Counted from the first letter of the stretch, positions 50,698 through 60,258 are shown. The stretch: 64,000 nt of DNA from Azospirillum soli (GCF_017876165.1 NZ_JAGINQ010000019.1:50751-114750), one strand, 5' to 3'. Program-made: numbers and translations. Notes: generated by a model not told the origin, from the sequence alone.

Positions 50698-53169
50698 TTA
50701 GAGTTTGACGTCGACCTTGGCCTTCTCCTCCTTTTCCTTGCGGGCCTTTTCCTCGGCCTGGACCTTGCGGTCGCGGAGGATCTGGTCGGTCAGGTAGGAG
50801 CCCAGAACGTAGACGGGGCCGTCGTTGTCGTTGAAGGCGCTGCCGTCCATCTCCAGGGCGAACTGCGGCGACTGGACGTTGCGGCCGTCGAGGCGGTCGT
50901 CCGACCAGCGCCGGCCATACCCCCGGTAGGCGGTGACGTCGCTGTTGCTGTGGTCTGTAATCTTGTAGATCGGTGCGCCGTACTTGGCCTTGATCGCCTC
51001 GGTCACCGGCTGGGCCTTGTTGCCCGGCAGCACCTGACGCAGCGACAGCGTCGCCAGGACCGTCTTGCCGTCCTCCTCGACGAAGGTCGCCTCGAAGCAG
51101 CGCTGGCCGATCTTGTGCGGCGCGCGCTCGGCGCCGTACATGCCTAATGAGCCGGTGCTCTTGCCAAACGAGCACTGATCAGAAGGCGAGGTCAGCCGCT
51201 TGCTGCCCGGCGCCCAAGTCAGCGTCTGGGCGAGTTCCTTCTCGGCGATCGCCTTTACCTCGTCCAGCGTCATGCCGCCCTTGACGCCGATGACGTCGAA
51301 GTCGCGCGCGGTGCGCGGGTCCTCGGAGCGGCTCCACGGCTTCGGGCCCTCGCCCGGCGCCGCGATGCGCCACTTGACCTTCTGGCCCTTCACGGTCCAT
51401 GGGAAGTCGACGTACAGGATGTGGCCGATGACGCTCTTGCCGCCCTTGAACTTGTCGTTGTCCACGCCGACCGGGGCATAGACGACCTCGCCGTTGGCGC
51501 GCAGGCAGGAAGAGGTCTTCAGTTCACCCTTGGCCTCTTCCGGCAGCGGGATGTTCTCGAACGCCTGGACGTTGGCGAACTTCAGCGTCGCGTCGTTCGA
51601 GCGGATCCGCCACGGTGTGTCCATGCCGCCGAGTTGCTCCAGGCGGTCGGTCGTCGTGCGGGCCTTGTCGCCAACCCCCTCGGTCTTGCCCTTGCACATG
51701 GAAACTTCGAGCACCACGCGCTGCGGACTCTCGTCGGTGATCGGCTTGCCCGAGGTCAGGCGGGTGAAGGTATGGTCGAGCGTCATGAAGTCCACATCGA
51801 CCGCCTTCTTCCGCTCCGCCTTGGCGGCGGCCTCGTCGGCCTGCGCGCGCTCGCGGTTGGCGTCGGCGAGCGCCATCTTCGCGGTCATGCGGTTGGGGTC
51901 CAGCGTGTAGAGCGTCTTCGGCGGCTTGCCGCCGTCCTCGACTGAGGCGGCGACGATGCGCGCCTTCACCGGCACCGCCTCGCCGTTGAGCAGCAAACGG
52001 TCGTCGTCGCGAATCTCGCCCTTCTCGAACACGTCGATCGCGAGGGTCATGGAGACGACCACGCTGCGGTTGATCCAGCCGTGGCTGTCGGTGCGCGCGG
52101 CGATCAGCGCGTCCGCCTTGGCCTTGTCCATCGGCAGGCCGACCATCACCTCGGGGTTGGTGATCTCGACCTTGAAGCGCTGCGGCAGGCCGGCGGTGTC
52201 CGCCGGGAAGCAGTTGTCCCAACCCTGCTTGGCCTGGATGCTCTGCGGCTTGTCCACCGGGAAGTAGGTGCCCTCGTTCAGCGGGACGAAGGCGAACTCC
52301 TTGCGGTCGAAGTCGTACTTGCCGAATTCGGAGTTGATGCGCAGCACCATGTTGGTCTTCGGCGCCAGAGGCAGCGCCGCCGCCTTGGCGCGGCCCTGCT
52401 CCAGCACCTCGTCGCGGCGGAAGTCGTTGTCGCGCACCTGGCGGTAAGCGAAGCACTCGAAGTGGCGCGTGTAACTGTCCGCGAACTTCATGTCCTTGCG
52501 CTGGTCGGGGTTGGCGGCCAGCCACTGCTCGAAGAGAGTCTGCCAGTCCATGGCCGCGGCGCGCACCTTGTCGACAGACGCCGGGGCCGGCGACTCCTGA
52601 ACCACCGAAGCGGCCGCGGCGGCGGGGGCACCGTCCTTCGCCGGCGCTTCGGCCGGCGCGGGGCCGGGGGGCTTGCCGGCGGACGGCGCCGCGGCCTCCT
52701 CAGTCTTCGGGGGCGGCGCCTTTGCGGGCGGCGTTTCGACGACCTTGGTCTCGGTGCCCTTCGGTTCCGGGGCCGTGGGTGCCGCGGCGGTCTGGACGCC
52801 GCCGTCCGGCGACCGGGAGGCGGTGAGCGCCCAGGCGTCGGCCGCGCTCATCGCCCCCTCGAATACCGTCTGGCCGGCGCTGCGGCCGGTCACCTGGATC
52901 GCCTGCGCCTTCGGGCACTCGAAGGACACGGCGAGGCGGGCGGTGCCCACCGCCTGGGTCAGGCGCTCGCCACTGAAGAAGGTGGGCGAGGGGGCGTCGA
53001 CGCGCAGGCTCACCCGCTCGCCGCACCACGCCTTGCCACTGACGACGATCTTGGCGCCGTCCTTGGTCGTGCCGAGGACCCGCTCGTCCGCAGCCGATGC
53101 CGGCGTTGCCGACGCCGTCAGCGCGAGAACGGACGCGGCCATCGCGGCCGACAGCATCGTTCTGGTCAT
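50698..53169 (-). CDS. Large exported protein of unknown function
   Basis: 823 residues from ATG 53169 with GGAAGGAA eight bases upstream. Signal peptide MTRTMLSAAMAASVLALTAS ending ASA/ADE. After a beta-rich first domain comes a Pro/Ala linker (about residues 125-190), then a long region with QTLFEQWLAANPDQRKDMKF, FKVEITNPEVMVGLPMDKAK and repeated references to beta strands. The C-terminal 170 residues are GGMTLDEVKAIAEKELAQTL and FALEMDGSAFNDNDGPVYVL. It is likely periplasmic. Next to the lipoprotein gene (45 bp). No family recognised. Confidence 0.65.
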   Translation of the reverse strand: MTRTMLSAAMAASVLALTASATPASAADERVLGTTKDGAKIVVSGKAWCGERVSLRVDAPSPTFFSGERLTQAVGTARLAVSFECPKAQAIQVTGRSAGQTVFEGAMSAADAWALTASRSPDGGVQTAAAPTAPEPKGTETKVVETPPAKAPPPKTEEAAAPSAGKPPGPAPAEAPAKDGAPAAAAASVVQESPAPASVDKVRAAAMDWQTLFEQWLAANPDQRKDMKFADSYTRHFECFAYRQVRDNDFRRDEVLEQGRAKAAALPLAPKTNMVLRINSEFGKYDFDRKEFAFVPLNEGTYFPVDKPQSIQAKQGWDNCFPADTAGLPQRFKVEITNPEVMVGLPMDKAKADALIAARTDSHGWINRSVVVSMTLAIDVFEKGEIRDDDRLLLNGEAVPVKARIVAASVEDGGKPPKTLYTLDPNRMTAKMALADANRERAQADEAAAKAERKKAVDVDFMTLDHTFTRLTSGKPITDESPQRVVLEVSMCKGKTEGVGDKARTTTDRLEQLGGMDTPWRIRSNDATLKFANVQAFENIPLPEEAKGELKTSSCLRANGEVVYAPVGVDNDKFKGGKSVIGHILYVDFPWTVKGQKVKWRIAAPGEGPKPWSRSEDPRTARDFDVIGVKGGMTLDEVKAIAEKELAQTLTWAPGSKRLTSPSDQCSFGKSTGSLGMYGAERAPHKIGQRCFEATFVEEDGKTVLATLSLRQVLPGNKAQPVTEAIKAKYGAPIYKITDHSNSDVTAYRGYGRRWSDDRLDGRNVQSPQFALEMDGSAFNDNDGPVYVLGSYLTDQILRDRKVQAEEKARKEKEEKAKVDVKL

Positions 53170-53214
53170 CTGGTGTTCCTTCCCGGTCGTCGGATCAACA
53201 AGGCCGTCCCAGGC

Positions 53215-54021
53215 TTACGCCTTGGGCGACCAGCCGTCCGGGCCGCGGCAGACGGTGACCGAGTCGGTCTTCTTTTCGCCGTTCGTCAGCGTGACCGTCT
53301 GGTCGATGGTTTTGCAGTCGGTCTCGGCCTCGACCTTGGCGACCTCGACGGTGGCCTTTGGCGCGCTCTTGGTTGAAGCCGGCGCCGCGGCGGTCTGCGT
53401 GGCCGCCTTCAGGCTGCCCAGCGGCACGAATCCGGAGGCGGCGGCGCCGTCGGAGACCAGCGCCCAATTGGTGCCCTTGACCTTGCCGACCACCGTAACC
53501 GCTTCACCGGCCTTCAGGCTGTCGACCTCGACGTAATTCGTCGCCGGGCCGCCGCGCACAATGGTTTTGGCCTTGGCCTCGTAGGTCTCGCCGACGAGGT
53601 CGAGCGGCGGCATGGTCTTGACACGCTCCTTGTAGACCGGGATGGCGGTGGTCTGCCTCTCGGTGGTCTGCTTGCCCACCTTGGTCTCGCCGGTCACGCC
53701 GGTGCCATTGCCGTTCCAGCGGATGGTCTGGCCGGTTGAAGCCGTCTGGATGGCCGCCGCCTGCGCCGTTTTCTGGTCGGCCTCGGTCAGGTAGGAAGCG
53801 ATCTGGTTGCCAATGATGGCGCCGACCAACGTGCCGACACCGACCGCCACCAGTTTGCCCGCGCCGCCGCCGAAGCGCGATCCGACCACCCCGCCGACGA
53901 CGCCGCCCGCCACGGTGGCCGCCGTGCGCGCTGCGTCGCCGTTGGTCTGACAGCCCGTCAACAAGCAAGCGACCAGAGGGAGGAGAACAGCAGTTTTTTT
54001 CACGTGTTGTTTGATTCTCAT
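53215..54021 (-). CDS. Lipoprotein with glycine zipper and SH3b-like domain
   Basis: ATG 54021 (MRIKQHVKKTAVLLPLVACL), AAGGGGAA upstream; 268 residues. Lipobox LLTGC at residues 20-24. Glycine-zipper region of about residues 35-75 (VAGGVVGGVVGSRFGGGAGK) as in 17-kDa surface antigens. Residues about 140-195 form a bacterial SH3-like domain (IVRGGPATNYVEVDSLKAGE, GTNWALVSDGAASG). C-terminal Lys/Thr region. Likely outer-membrane anchored, binding cell wall. First gene of the cluster 54021 to 47508. Confidence 0.75.
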   Translation of the reverse strand: MRIKQHVKKTAVLLPLVACLLTGCQTNGDAARTAATVAGGVVGGVVGSRFGGGAGKLVAVGVGTLVGAIIGNQIASYLTEADQKTAQAAAIQTASTGQTIRWNGNGTGVTGETKVGKQTTERQTTAIPVYKERVKTMPPLDLVGETYEAKAKTIVRGGPATNYVEVDSLKAGEAVTVVGKVKGTNWALVSDGAAASGFVPLGSLKAATQTAAAPASTKSAPKATVEVAKVEAETDCKTIDQTVTLTNGEKKTDSVTVCRGPDGWSPKA

Positions 54022-54344
54022 CATTTCCCCTTTGCCAACTGACCATTCGGTTCCGGGGATGCTTCGCGCGGTCCGTGATGGCGGATGGTCAACCGGCAAC
54101 TGTGAAGCGGCATATGGCCGCCTTCCTTGTTTCGCGCGGATGGCGTTGCTGAGCGGATTCGAATCGCGTGTTGCACTTTTCCTTGAAAGCGTCTGGTAAG
54201 GGCAGGAGGGCGGGGCTCCCACGCCTTTGGTAACCACATTTTGCGTGTGGTACGACTACCAGTTCTGGTAGGTAGGGCTGTAAGGGGGAAAGCGTGGGAA
54301 GACGTTTTGCTGCCTATGGTTGCAGTTGAGGGGTTCGCCATCAA
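54022..54344. other. Divergent intergenic region before luxR-type gene
   Basis: Separates the leftward lipoprotein gene and the rightward LuxR-type gene. It holds the palindrome at 54256-54271. No gene supported. Confidence 0.4.
54256..54271. promoter_or_regulatory. Lux-box-like inverted repeat
   Basis: CTACCAG-TT-CTGGTAG, 7-base arms, 74 bp before the LuxR-type start. Size and symmetry are near those of lux boxes, though the sequence is not the classic consensus. Autoregulation is a reasonable inference. Confidence 0.5.
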
Positions 54345-55127
54345 ATGCATGTGTCGTTTCTTGACGAAATTGCCTCCCTTGATTCGTGCGACACCGCCGA
54401 AGACATCACGAAGGTTGTCGATGCGGTTGCTCACCGGTTGGGGTTTTCGGGATTCAGTTATCTTGATGTCCGGATGATCGGGCCGGGCACGTCCTCGACG
54501 GTCACCCCGTACTACCTCTCGACAGCGCGTGCCGATTTCGTCGCGGGCTACGCGGCGGAGCGCCTGTACGAGGTCGATCCGGTGGCGCACGCCGCAAAGA
54601 CATTGAACGTAGCGTCTTCCTGGAGCGAACTTGTCGGCAAGGGCCGCCGAAGCGCGGCTGAAGCGGAGCACGGCGCGGGTGCAGAGCGTGTCATGGGGTT
54701 CGCGCTCGACCACGGATACAAGAACGGACTGACCATTCCGTTTCACGGTGTTTCCGAAACCGGTGCTCCCATTTCCTCGCTGACCACGCTGTTCTGGTCC
54801 GAAGCGCCGGCGGAGTTCGACCACCTCATCGCAACCAGCCGCTTCTCGCTGCACACATTCTCGCTCTACTGCAACGACAAGGTCGCAAAGATCAGGGGGT
54901 GTGAAAACACTCTTGCGAACGATGCATTGCCGTCATTGACAAATCGCGAGCGCGACTGCCTTTCTTGGAGCGCTCAAGGGAAGACCTCCGCAGAGGTGTC
55001 GATTATCATGGGAATCAGCGAGAACACCGTCAATTTTCATTTGAAAAATGCCATGCGGAAACTTTCCGTGCACACCAAGAGCCATGCTGTCGCGCGTGCC
55101 ATCACTCTCGGGTTGATCGCGCCGTAG
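54345..55127 (+). CDS. LuxR family quorum-sensing-type regulator (solo)
   Basis: 260 residues from ATG 54345. N-terminal autoinducer-binding domain (about 1-170): LGFSGFSYLDVRM, FVAGYAAERLYEVDPVAHAA with the conserved Tyr and Asp-Pro, SSWSELV, and GLTIPFHGV with the conserved Gly. C-terminal LuxR HTH (about 195-255): LTNRERDCLSWSAQGKTSAE, ISENTVNFHLKNAMRKL. Members bind acyl-homoserine lactones and regulate transcription. No luxI synthase lies in the window, so it is a LuxR solo here. A palindrome upstream may be its site. Confidence 0.88.
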   Translation: MHVSFLDEIASLDSCDTAEDITKVVDAVAHRLGFSGFSYLDVRMIGPGTSSTVTPYYLSTARADFVAGYAAERLYEVDPVAHAAKTLNVASSWSELVGKGRRSAAEAEHGAGAERVMGFALDHGYKNGLTIPFHGVSETGAPISSLTTLFWSEAPAEFDHLIATSRFSLHTFSLYCNDKVAKIRGCENTLANDALPSLTNRERDCLSWSAQGKTSAEVSIIMGISENTVNFHLKNAMRKLSVHTKSHAVARAITLGLIAP

Positions 55128-55327
55128 CGGCAATCCGGCGTGTGTGGAGGCACCTAAAAATGGACAGTGGCCGCAACCGGGCGCGGCAGGTCGTGGCCCT
55201 GGTTGCGGCACTGGCCGATCAACGGCTTTGATCGGCTTGGGACGCCGCGCGGTCAACGGTTTGGCATAGCCGCGCGGCGTCTCAGACGTGGCCGGAGGCA
55301 CTATCCCCGGCCGTGCTGTCCCGTGGG

Positions 55328-56653
55328 TCAGGCGACCAGGAACCAGCCGGAGTTGACCTGGTTGATCCCGATTCCCGCCAGCGTGACGTCGTCGTTGTTG
55401 GTGAAGGTGATCACCGCCTCGCCAGCCCCGTTGGCGGCGACCGTGTAGGGCAGTCCGGCCACACGGATGCGGTCGCCGGCCGCGGCGTCGAAGTCGGCGA
55501 TCCGGTCGTGGCCGCCGCCGGCGCCGAAGGCGAACACGTCGGCGCCGAGGTTGCCGGTCAGCAGGTCGTTGCCGACGTCGCCCGACAGGAAGTCGTCGCC
55601 GGCGCCGCCGTAGAGCAGGTCGTCGTCGAGGCCGCCGAACAGCGTGTCGTTGCCGGCGTTGCCGAGCAGGATGTCCTGGCCCATGTTGCCGAGCAGCAGG
55701 TCGGCGCCGTCGCCGCCGATCAGGCGGTCGCCGCCGTCGTCGCCGCGCAGCACGTCGTTGCCCAGGCCACCGACCAGTTCGTCGACATCGCGGCCGCCGA
55801 ACAGCGTGTCGTCGCCGGCTTCGCCATAGAGAATGTCGTTGCCGGCGTTGCCGAACAGCAGATCGTTGCCGCTGTAGCCATTCACCACGTCGTTGCCGCC
55901 GCCCGCCGAAATCGTGTCGCCGTAAACGTTCGAGCCCACCAGCGAGTCGGACAGCGCCGTCGCGACGCCGCTGTCGCTCAGGGCGGCCACGTCCAGCGCG
56001 GACAGGCCGTAGCGCACACCCGACGGGGTCACCGGGTCCATCACGTCGGCGGTGGAGGACCCCTCGTGATACAGGCTGCCGTCCAGCGCCAGCGGGCCGC
56101 CGGTCACGGCCATCGTGTTCGGGCCGGTGAAGTAGAGGCCGCCGTTGATCGTCTGCACGTAGCGGTCGAAGGTGCCGATGTGATCGGCGTAGAGCGCGGC
56201 ACCGTTCGTGTTGAGCAGACCACTCCAGGTCAGCGCGTGGCCGAACTCATGGGTGTAGACCGTCAGGCCGTCGGTCTGACCCGGCTGCGGTGCCGCGCCG
56301 GGGTTGAAGTTCGTCTGCGGCAGGAACTTGGTGTTCAGGTTCAGGACGACGTCGGCTTCGGCGCCGTTGGTGTCGATGCCGGTCATCGCCTTGTAGGCGG
56401 CCGACAGCATGTTGAGGTTGCGGCCATTGAAACCGTAATACGGCCCCACAATGACGTTCGAAACCGAACCAGCGTTCGCCACGGACATGCTGTCGCTGGT
56501 GAAGAAATTGACCTGGACCGCCAGGTCGGCGTTGCCGTTGAGGACTTGGCCCCAGGTGTTCATCGCCGCGTTCGCGGTCACGCGAATGCCGTCGTAGTAG
56601 GGCGCGTAGGCGCCGCTCGGGTCGTTGAAAGTGAGATTGGCAGTGAGGGTCAT
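55328..56653 (-). CDS. Secreted RTX metalloprotease
   Basis: ATG 56653 (MTLTANLTFNDPSGAYAPYY); 441 residues. Zinc-protease motif THEFGHALTW (H135, E136, H139). RTX calcium-binding nonapeptides of the GGxGxDxLx kind repeat from about residue 275 to 390 (GNDLLFGNAGNDILYGEAGD, GADVFAFGAGGGHDRIADFD). The C-terminus (GINQVNSGWFLVA) ends in the short hydrophobic way of type I secretion substrates. Probably a serralysin-like or related extracellular protease; it lacks the classic Met-turn that I could verify. No transporter genes adjacent. Confidence 0.82.
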   Translation of the reverse strand: MTLTANLTFNDPSGAYAPYYDGIRVTANAAMNTWGQVLNGNADLAVQVNFFTSDSMSVANAGSVSNVIVGPYYGFNGRNLNMLSAAYKAMTGIDTNGAEADVVLNLNTKFLPQTNFNPGAAPQPGQTDGLTVYTHEFGHALTWSGLLNTNGAALYADHIGTFDRYVQTINGGLYFTGPNTMAVTGGPLALDGSLYHEGSSTADVMDPVTPSGVRYGLSALDVAALSDSGVATALSDSLVGSNVYGDTISAGGGNDVVNGYSGNDLLFGNAGNDILYGEAGDDTLFGGRDVDELVGGLGNDVLRGDDGGDRLIGGDGADLLLGNMGQDILLGNAGNDTLFGGLDDDLLYGGAGDDFLSGDVGNDLLTGNLGADVFAFGAGGGHDRIADFDAAAGDRIRVAGLPYTVAANGAGEAVITFTNNDDVTLAGIGINQVNSGWFLVA

Positions 56654-57194
56654 GGCCGGGTTTTCCCGCGTCTCGATGGCTGAGAAATGGACACGCCGAC
56701 GGGCAGCGCCCTTTGGAGCCACCCTTTCGATCGTCGCCAGTTTTCGGGATCCCGCCCCCCTGCCGCATCACCATTATAGCAGCACAACATCGAAAGCAAT
56801 CCTGCCGAGCACCGAGCGACCCGTTGTGCTTGTTGCGCGAACGAGGCGCGGTCTGCCATTCGTTTTCGGAGAGCAAGCCCGAAGAACCACGGCGGCGGGC
56901 TTTCCCCCTCACGCCTTTGGATGAAGAAGTTGGCAATCTTGCTCACAGTTCGGGTGGGCAAGCGCACGACCCTGCGCCCGCTGATTGCGCGGTCCCGTTC
57001 GGGGCCATGGCCGGCGACCGCATGCGTGCCACGCGCATCGATGCGGCGCGCTGCACCGTTCAAACTGGCCAAAATTCGCATGGCTGCGGATGCCGCCGCG
57101 AACACCCTATAATTGAGCGAGCCTTGCTGTTCCGTTTGCTCTGGTGTAAGTCGAGCCACGCTGCGGCGAAGCCGCCGGCCCTCGCTGTCCCGTC
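56654..57194. other. Intergenic, no gene supported
   Basis: About 540 bp. Several frames exist but none has a ribosome site with protein-like composition. An AT-rich stretch near 56775 (CCATTATAGCAGC) may be the promoter of the leftward protease gene. Confidence 0.4.
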
Positions 57195-57236
57195 TTGCTC
57201 AAGCCTCTCCCATCACCACAGACCCTGGCCCTCATC

Positions 57237-58115
57237 GTGTCCCGTCGGCTCGCCAACCTCCTGCTTGTTCTCGCCGCGGCCATCTGGGGTGGCGCCTTTG
57301 TTGTTCAGAAGATGGGCGCTGCCCATCTCGGGGCGATGACCTTCACCGGCGCACGCTTCCTGATCGGTGCCGCGGTGGTTCTGCCGCTGGCTTGGCGCGC
57401 GTTGCCCGCAACGCGGCTCGACCGGCGGACTTGGCTGGGCATGCTGGCAACCGGCGGCGCCCTGTTCGCCGGGGCGGTGCTCCAGCAGATCGGCATCAAT
57501 CACACCACCGCCACCAACGCCGGGTTCTTGAACACGCTGTACGTGCCGCTGGTGCCGTTGCTGGTGTTCGCGGCGGCGCGCACCGTGCCGTACCCGGTGG
57601 TATGGCCGGCCGCTGCCGGGTGCGTGCTCGGCACCTGGATGTTGAGCGGCGGCGGCGCGCTGGCGATCGCCCCCGGCGACCTCTGGGTGGTCGCGTCTGC
57701 GGTCTTCTGGGCGGTCCAGGTGTGCCTCGTGGGCGCTGTATCGGAGCGCGCCGGTTCGGCGACGGTGGTGGCCGTCGTGCAGTTTTTGGTCTGTGGGGTG
57801 CTGAGCACGGCCTGGGGACTGGCGAGCGAGCCGACGACAATGGCCGAGTTGGCCGAGGCTGGCTGGGCCATCGCCTACACTGGCGTGCTGTCGGTTGGTG
57901 GAGCCTTCACCATGCAGGCGATCGGGCAGCGTTACACGACGGCCGCCGATGCCGCGGTGATCCTCAGCGCCGAGGCCGTCTTTGCCGCACTGGCTGGCGC
58001 GCTGGTCCTGGGAGAGCAGGTGACGGCCCAACAGGCTTTGGGCTGCGGCGTGATCCTGGTGTGTATTCTGGCGGTACAACTCCTGCCATCGCTGTTCCGA
58101 GCCCGAGTGGCCTGA
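57237..58115 (+). CDS. EamA/DMT family transporter
   Basis: GTG 57237 (encoded VSRRLANLLLVLAAAIWGGA); a TTG at 57195 gives 14 more residues. 292 residues with ten predicted hydrophobic segments in two EamA repeats. Repeat 1: LVLAAAIWGGAFVVQKMGAA, GARFLIGAAVVLPLAWRAL. Repeat 2: DLWVVASAVFWAVQVCLVGA, AIGQRYTTAADAAVILSAEA, then VFAALAGALVLGEQVTAQQA. These match drug/metabolite exporters; the substrate cannot be told. Confidence 0.85.
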   Translation: MSRRLANLLLVLAAAIWGGAFVVQKMGAAHLGAMTFTGARFLIGAAVVLPLAWRALPATRLDRRTWLGMLATGGALFAGAVLQQIGINHTTATNAGFLNTLYVPLVPLLVFAAARTVPYPVVWPAAAGCVLGTWMLSGGGALAIAPGDLWVVASAVFWAVQVCLVGAVSERAGSATVVAVVQFLVCGVLSTAWGLASEPTTMAELAEAGWAIAYTGVLSVGGAFTMQAIGQRYTTAADAAVILSAEAVFAALAGALVLGEQVTAQQALGCGVILVCILAVQLLPSLFRARVA

Positions 58116-58260
58116 TTCCGCATGAGCAACAGGAAGCATTTGTACGCCGCCTCGCGACGGAGATGGCAGCGCGCGGCACAGGCTGTCCAGAAATCTGATA
58201 GCCCATAGAAAGCAGCCGCATGCCAGAGGACGAGAGGCTCTTTGGCGCCGAAACGGCCGT

Positions 58261-58926
58261 CTAATCCTTCACAGCGCCGCTTTCATCGGCGTTTCCGGCA
58301 TCCGCGAGGGCCTGCACCAGAGCGCTCAGCGCATCACGGACGCCAGCATTGGGTACACGCTGGATCGCCGACGCCGTCCGCAGCGCTCCACGGTCCGCCA
58401 CGCCGTCCAACCCGGCGGCGACGTTCGGGCCGGCTTCACCCGCGCCGTCGAAGAAATACGACACCGGCACATCGAGTGCGTTGCCCAAGCGGAAAAGCGT
58501 GCCCGCGGAGATCCGGTTCGAGCCGCGCTCGTATTTTTGGATTTGCTGGAAGGTCAGGCCGATGGCTGCGCCGAGGTCGCCCTGGCTCAGGCCACGCAGG
58601 GTCCGGGCAATCCGCAAGCGCTGCCCGACATGGACATCGATCACGTCGGGACCGGCCTTGCCCTTTCTCCCCCGCGGACGGGCCGCCGGCTTTGGGGCGT
58701 CCGCGGCGACCGGCTCCGGGGTCGTCATGACGGCGACGTCGCGCGCCGGCGTTGAAGCGGCAACAGACACGGGTGCACCGCTGTCGTCGGCCGCCGCGGC
58801 CGGCTGCGGCGAGGTGGTCTTCGGCGCGATGTCGGCCAGTGACCACGTGCTTTTCGCCCTCGCGCGGGCGCGCTTCGGCGCCACCGCGCCGATGTCTGTC
58901 GGCGACCAATTCCGAGACCTGCTCAT
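58261..58926 (-). CDS. XRE family transcriptional regulator
   Basis: ATG 58926 (MSRSRNWSPTDIGAVAPKRA); 221 residues; the start is not well fixed, and the frame is open further upstream. After a long low-complexity region (about 1-100) comes a Cro/CI helix-turn-helix: HVGQRLRIARTLRGLSQGDL, GAAIGLTFQQIQKYERGSNR, ISAGTLFRLGNALDVPVSYF. This resembles the common alphaproteobacterial XRE regulators that bind with a single HTH. The C-terminal helix region (NAGVRDALSALVQALADAG) probably dimerises. Confidence 0.75.
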   Translation of the reverse strand: MSRSRNWSPTDIGAVAPKRARARAKSTWSLADIAPKTTSPQPAAAADDSGAPVSVAASTPARDVAVMTTPEPVAADAPKPAARPRGRKGKAGPDVIDVHVGQRLRIARTLRGLSQGDLGAAIGLTFQQIQKYERGSNRISAGTLFRLGNALDVPVSYFFDGAGEAGPNVAAGLDGVADRGALRTASAIQRVPNAGVRDALSALVQALADAGNADESGAVKD

Positions 58927-59150
58927 TGCGCTGACGAACCTGATGAATTGCTCTAGCGGTCGCCTATCATGCGGGCCATACCGACACAACAGACAAGCCC
59001 TGCGGCACCAAGAAACCGTCCGTAAAAGGGACGCTGAGACCTCCGCGGTTACGGTTTCAGAAAAATCGCCGACCAAGTCGACCAAAGACCGCGAAAGTGT
59101 TGCTCGCAGCCGGGCTTCGATTGTTGCCCATCCGCCGTGTGGGGACGCCA

Positions 59151-59624
59151 TCAGGTCCTGATGAGGTTATCGGCTGGCTTCTTTTCCGCCGGCGCCGTCG
59201 GCGCGAGGCGGTCCAGGGCGCGCTTCAACGCGTCTATGCCGGATGCCGCCGAGCCCCTGGCCGATTCAACCGCCTCGGTGATCGCCATGCACAACTCCAG
59301 TCGCTGTTGCGGGTCCTGACGGCTTGATTCGAGCAGCCGGCCGATGACGCTGGTGCCGTCGTCGGTGCCGGGCTGCGACGCCCTCGGATCGACGCCGAGC
59401 AGCGGCAGGATGTACTCTCGCCCCTTTTCGCGGGCGATGGTCACCGCCTTGTCGCCAAACTTGCCGGCCGCCTGGAGTCCCATGTCCCAGGTCGTCAGCG
59501 CGGCGGACACCGTCGGCGCACACAGCGGGCCGGTTCCCGGCGCCGGATCGGCCGCCAGCGCTGGACCGGTGGCGAGGATGACGGTGGCGATGACGAATGC
59601 AGCGGAGCGTGAAACGGTCGGCAT
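59151..59624 (-). CDS. Small exported helical protein
   Basis: 157 residues from ATG 59624 with GGGGACCTGG upstream. Signal peptide MPTVSRSAAFVIATVILATG ending ALA/ADP. The mature part is helical, with DMGLQAAGKFGDKAVTIARE and LDRLAPTAPAEKKPADNLIR. No family recognised. Confidence 0.55.
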   Translation of the reverse strand: MPTVSRSAAFVIATVILATGPALAADPAPGTGPLCAPTVSAALTTWDMGLQAAGKFGDKAVTIAREKGREYILPLLGVDPRASQPGTDDGTSVIGRLLESSRQDPQQRLELCMAITEAVESARGSAASGIDALKRALDRLAPTAPAEKKPADNLIRT

Positions 59625-59715
59625 GAATCCAGGTCCCCAAGGTGGCCCCGCGTATTTGGGGGTGTGAGTGCCGCGGGTCCAGTCGGGCAGCGCGCGTCAA
59701 GGATGACCGAGCCGT

Positions 59716-60258
59716 CTACAGCACCCTCTTGATCGCGGCGTGCACGACAGGCGCGTCGTGCGTCGCGTCGTGGCGGGTGTGCGCTCCCGTTGGATGGCTC
59801 AGGTAAAACACAGGGATTCCGTGGAACTCGGCTCTCTTTGCGGCCCGCGTGTCAGGCATGGGATGGACGGGAACGTCCATGGCTTTTAGAAGCGGCATGC
59901 CGAGCGCGAGGACCGCAGCCGGTCGGGTTGCGCGTATAAGCCTGAGTGTTCTTTCCTCGCAGTTCCGCCGCAGATCCTTGGGTGCTTTGTCCGCGTTGGC
60001 GACGGCTTGGAAATGCCAGACGTTCATTCCCACGGCCGACCTGATCAGGTCCCGGTCGAACAACGCCATCAGACGCTCGCCGAACAGGTGTCCATTGTTG
60101 AGGTAGGAGTTGGTCTCGGGTATGCGGCCGGACAGCATGGCTCTGTTGTTCGGGCCGTCCAGCGGCGCGTTGCGGCCGTCAAAGTTCGAGGGATTGATGC
60201 CGCAGATCAGCAGGGGAGGGCTCTCCCTTGGAGGCGAGTAGAAGATGGCAAAGCCCAC
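59716..60258 (-). CDS. Uracil-DNA glycosylase superfamily-like protein
   Basis: 180 residues from GTG 60258. Motif I is LLICGINPSNFDG (about residues 16-28) and motif II is SHPTGAHTRHD (about 154-164); the UDG superfamily has G-x-N-P near the first and H-P-S/T near the second. The centre is TRPAAVLALGMPLLKAM. Some members remove uracil or other bases; others act in plasmid or phage defence. It overlaps the 3' end of the 61025 gene by 52 bases, and the true start may be a little downstream. Confidence 0.7.
   Translation of the reverse strand: MGFAIFYSPPRESPPLLICGINPSNFDGRNAPLDGPNNRAMLSGRIPETNSYLNNGHLFGERLMALFDRDLIRSAVGMNVWHFQAVANADKAPKDLRRNCEERTLRLIRATRPAAVLALGMPLLKAMDVPVHPMPDTRAAKRAEFHGIPVFYLSHPTGAHTRHDATHDAPVVHAAIKRVL

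Noticed and set aside
52081..53376. 431-residue plus-strand frame opposite the large exported protein
   Set aside because: Arg/Gly/Val shadow composition, no ribosome site, and it spans the boundary of two supported minus-strand genes.
55313..56683. 456-residue frame antisense to the RTX protease
   Set aside because: Its V/A/Q repeats are the mirror image of the RTX repeat codons.
57113..58198. 361-residue frame overlapping the EamA transporter
   Set aside because: Other frame of the same DNA with arginine/glycine-rich shadow translation; the 57237 frame has ten membrane helices.
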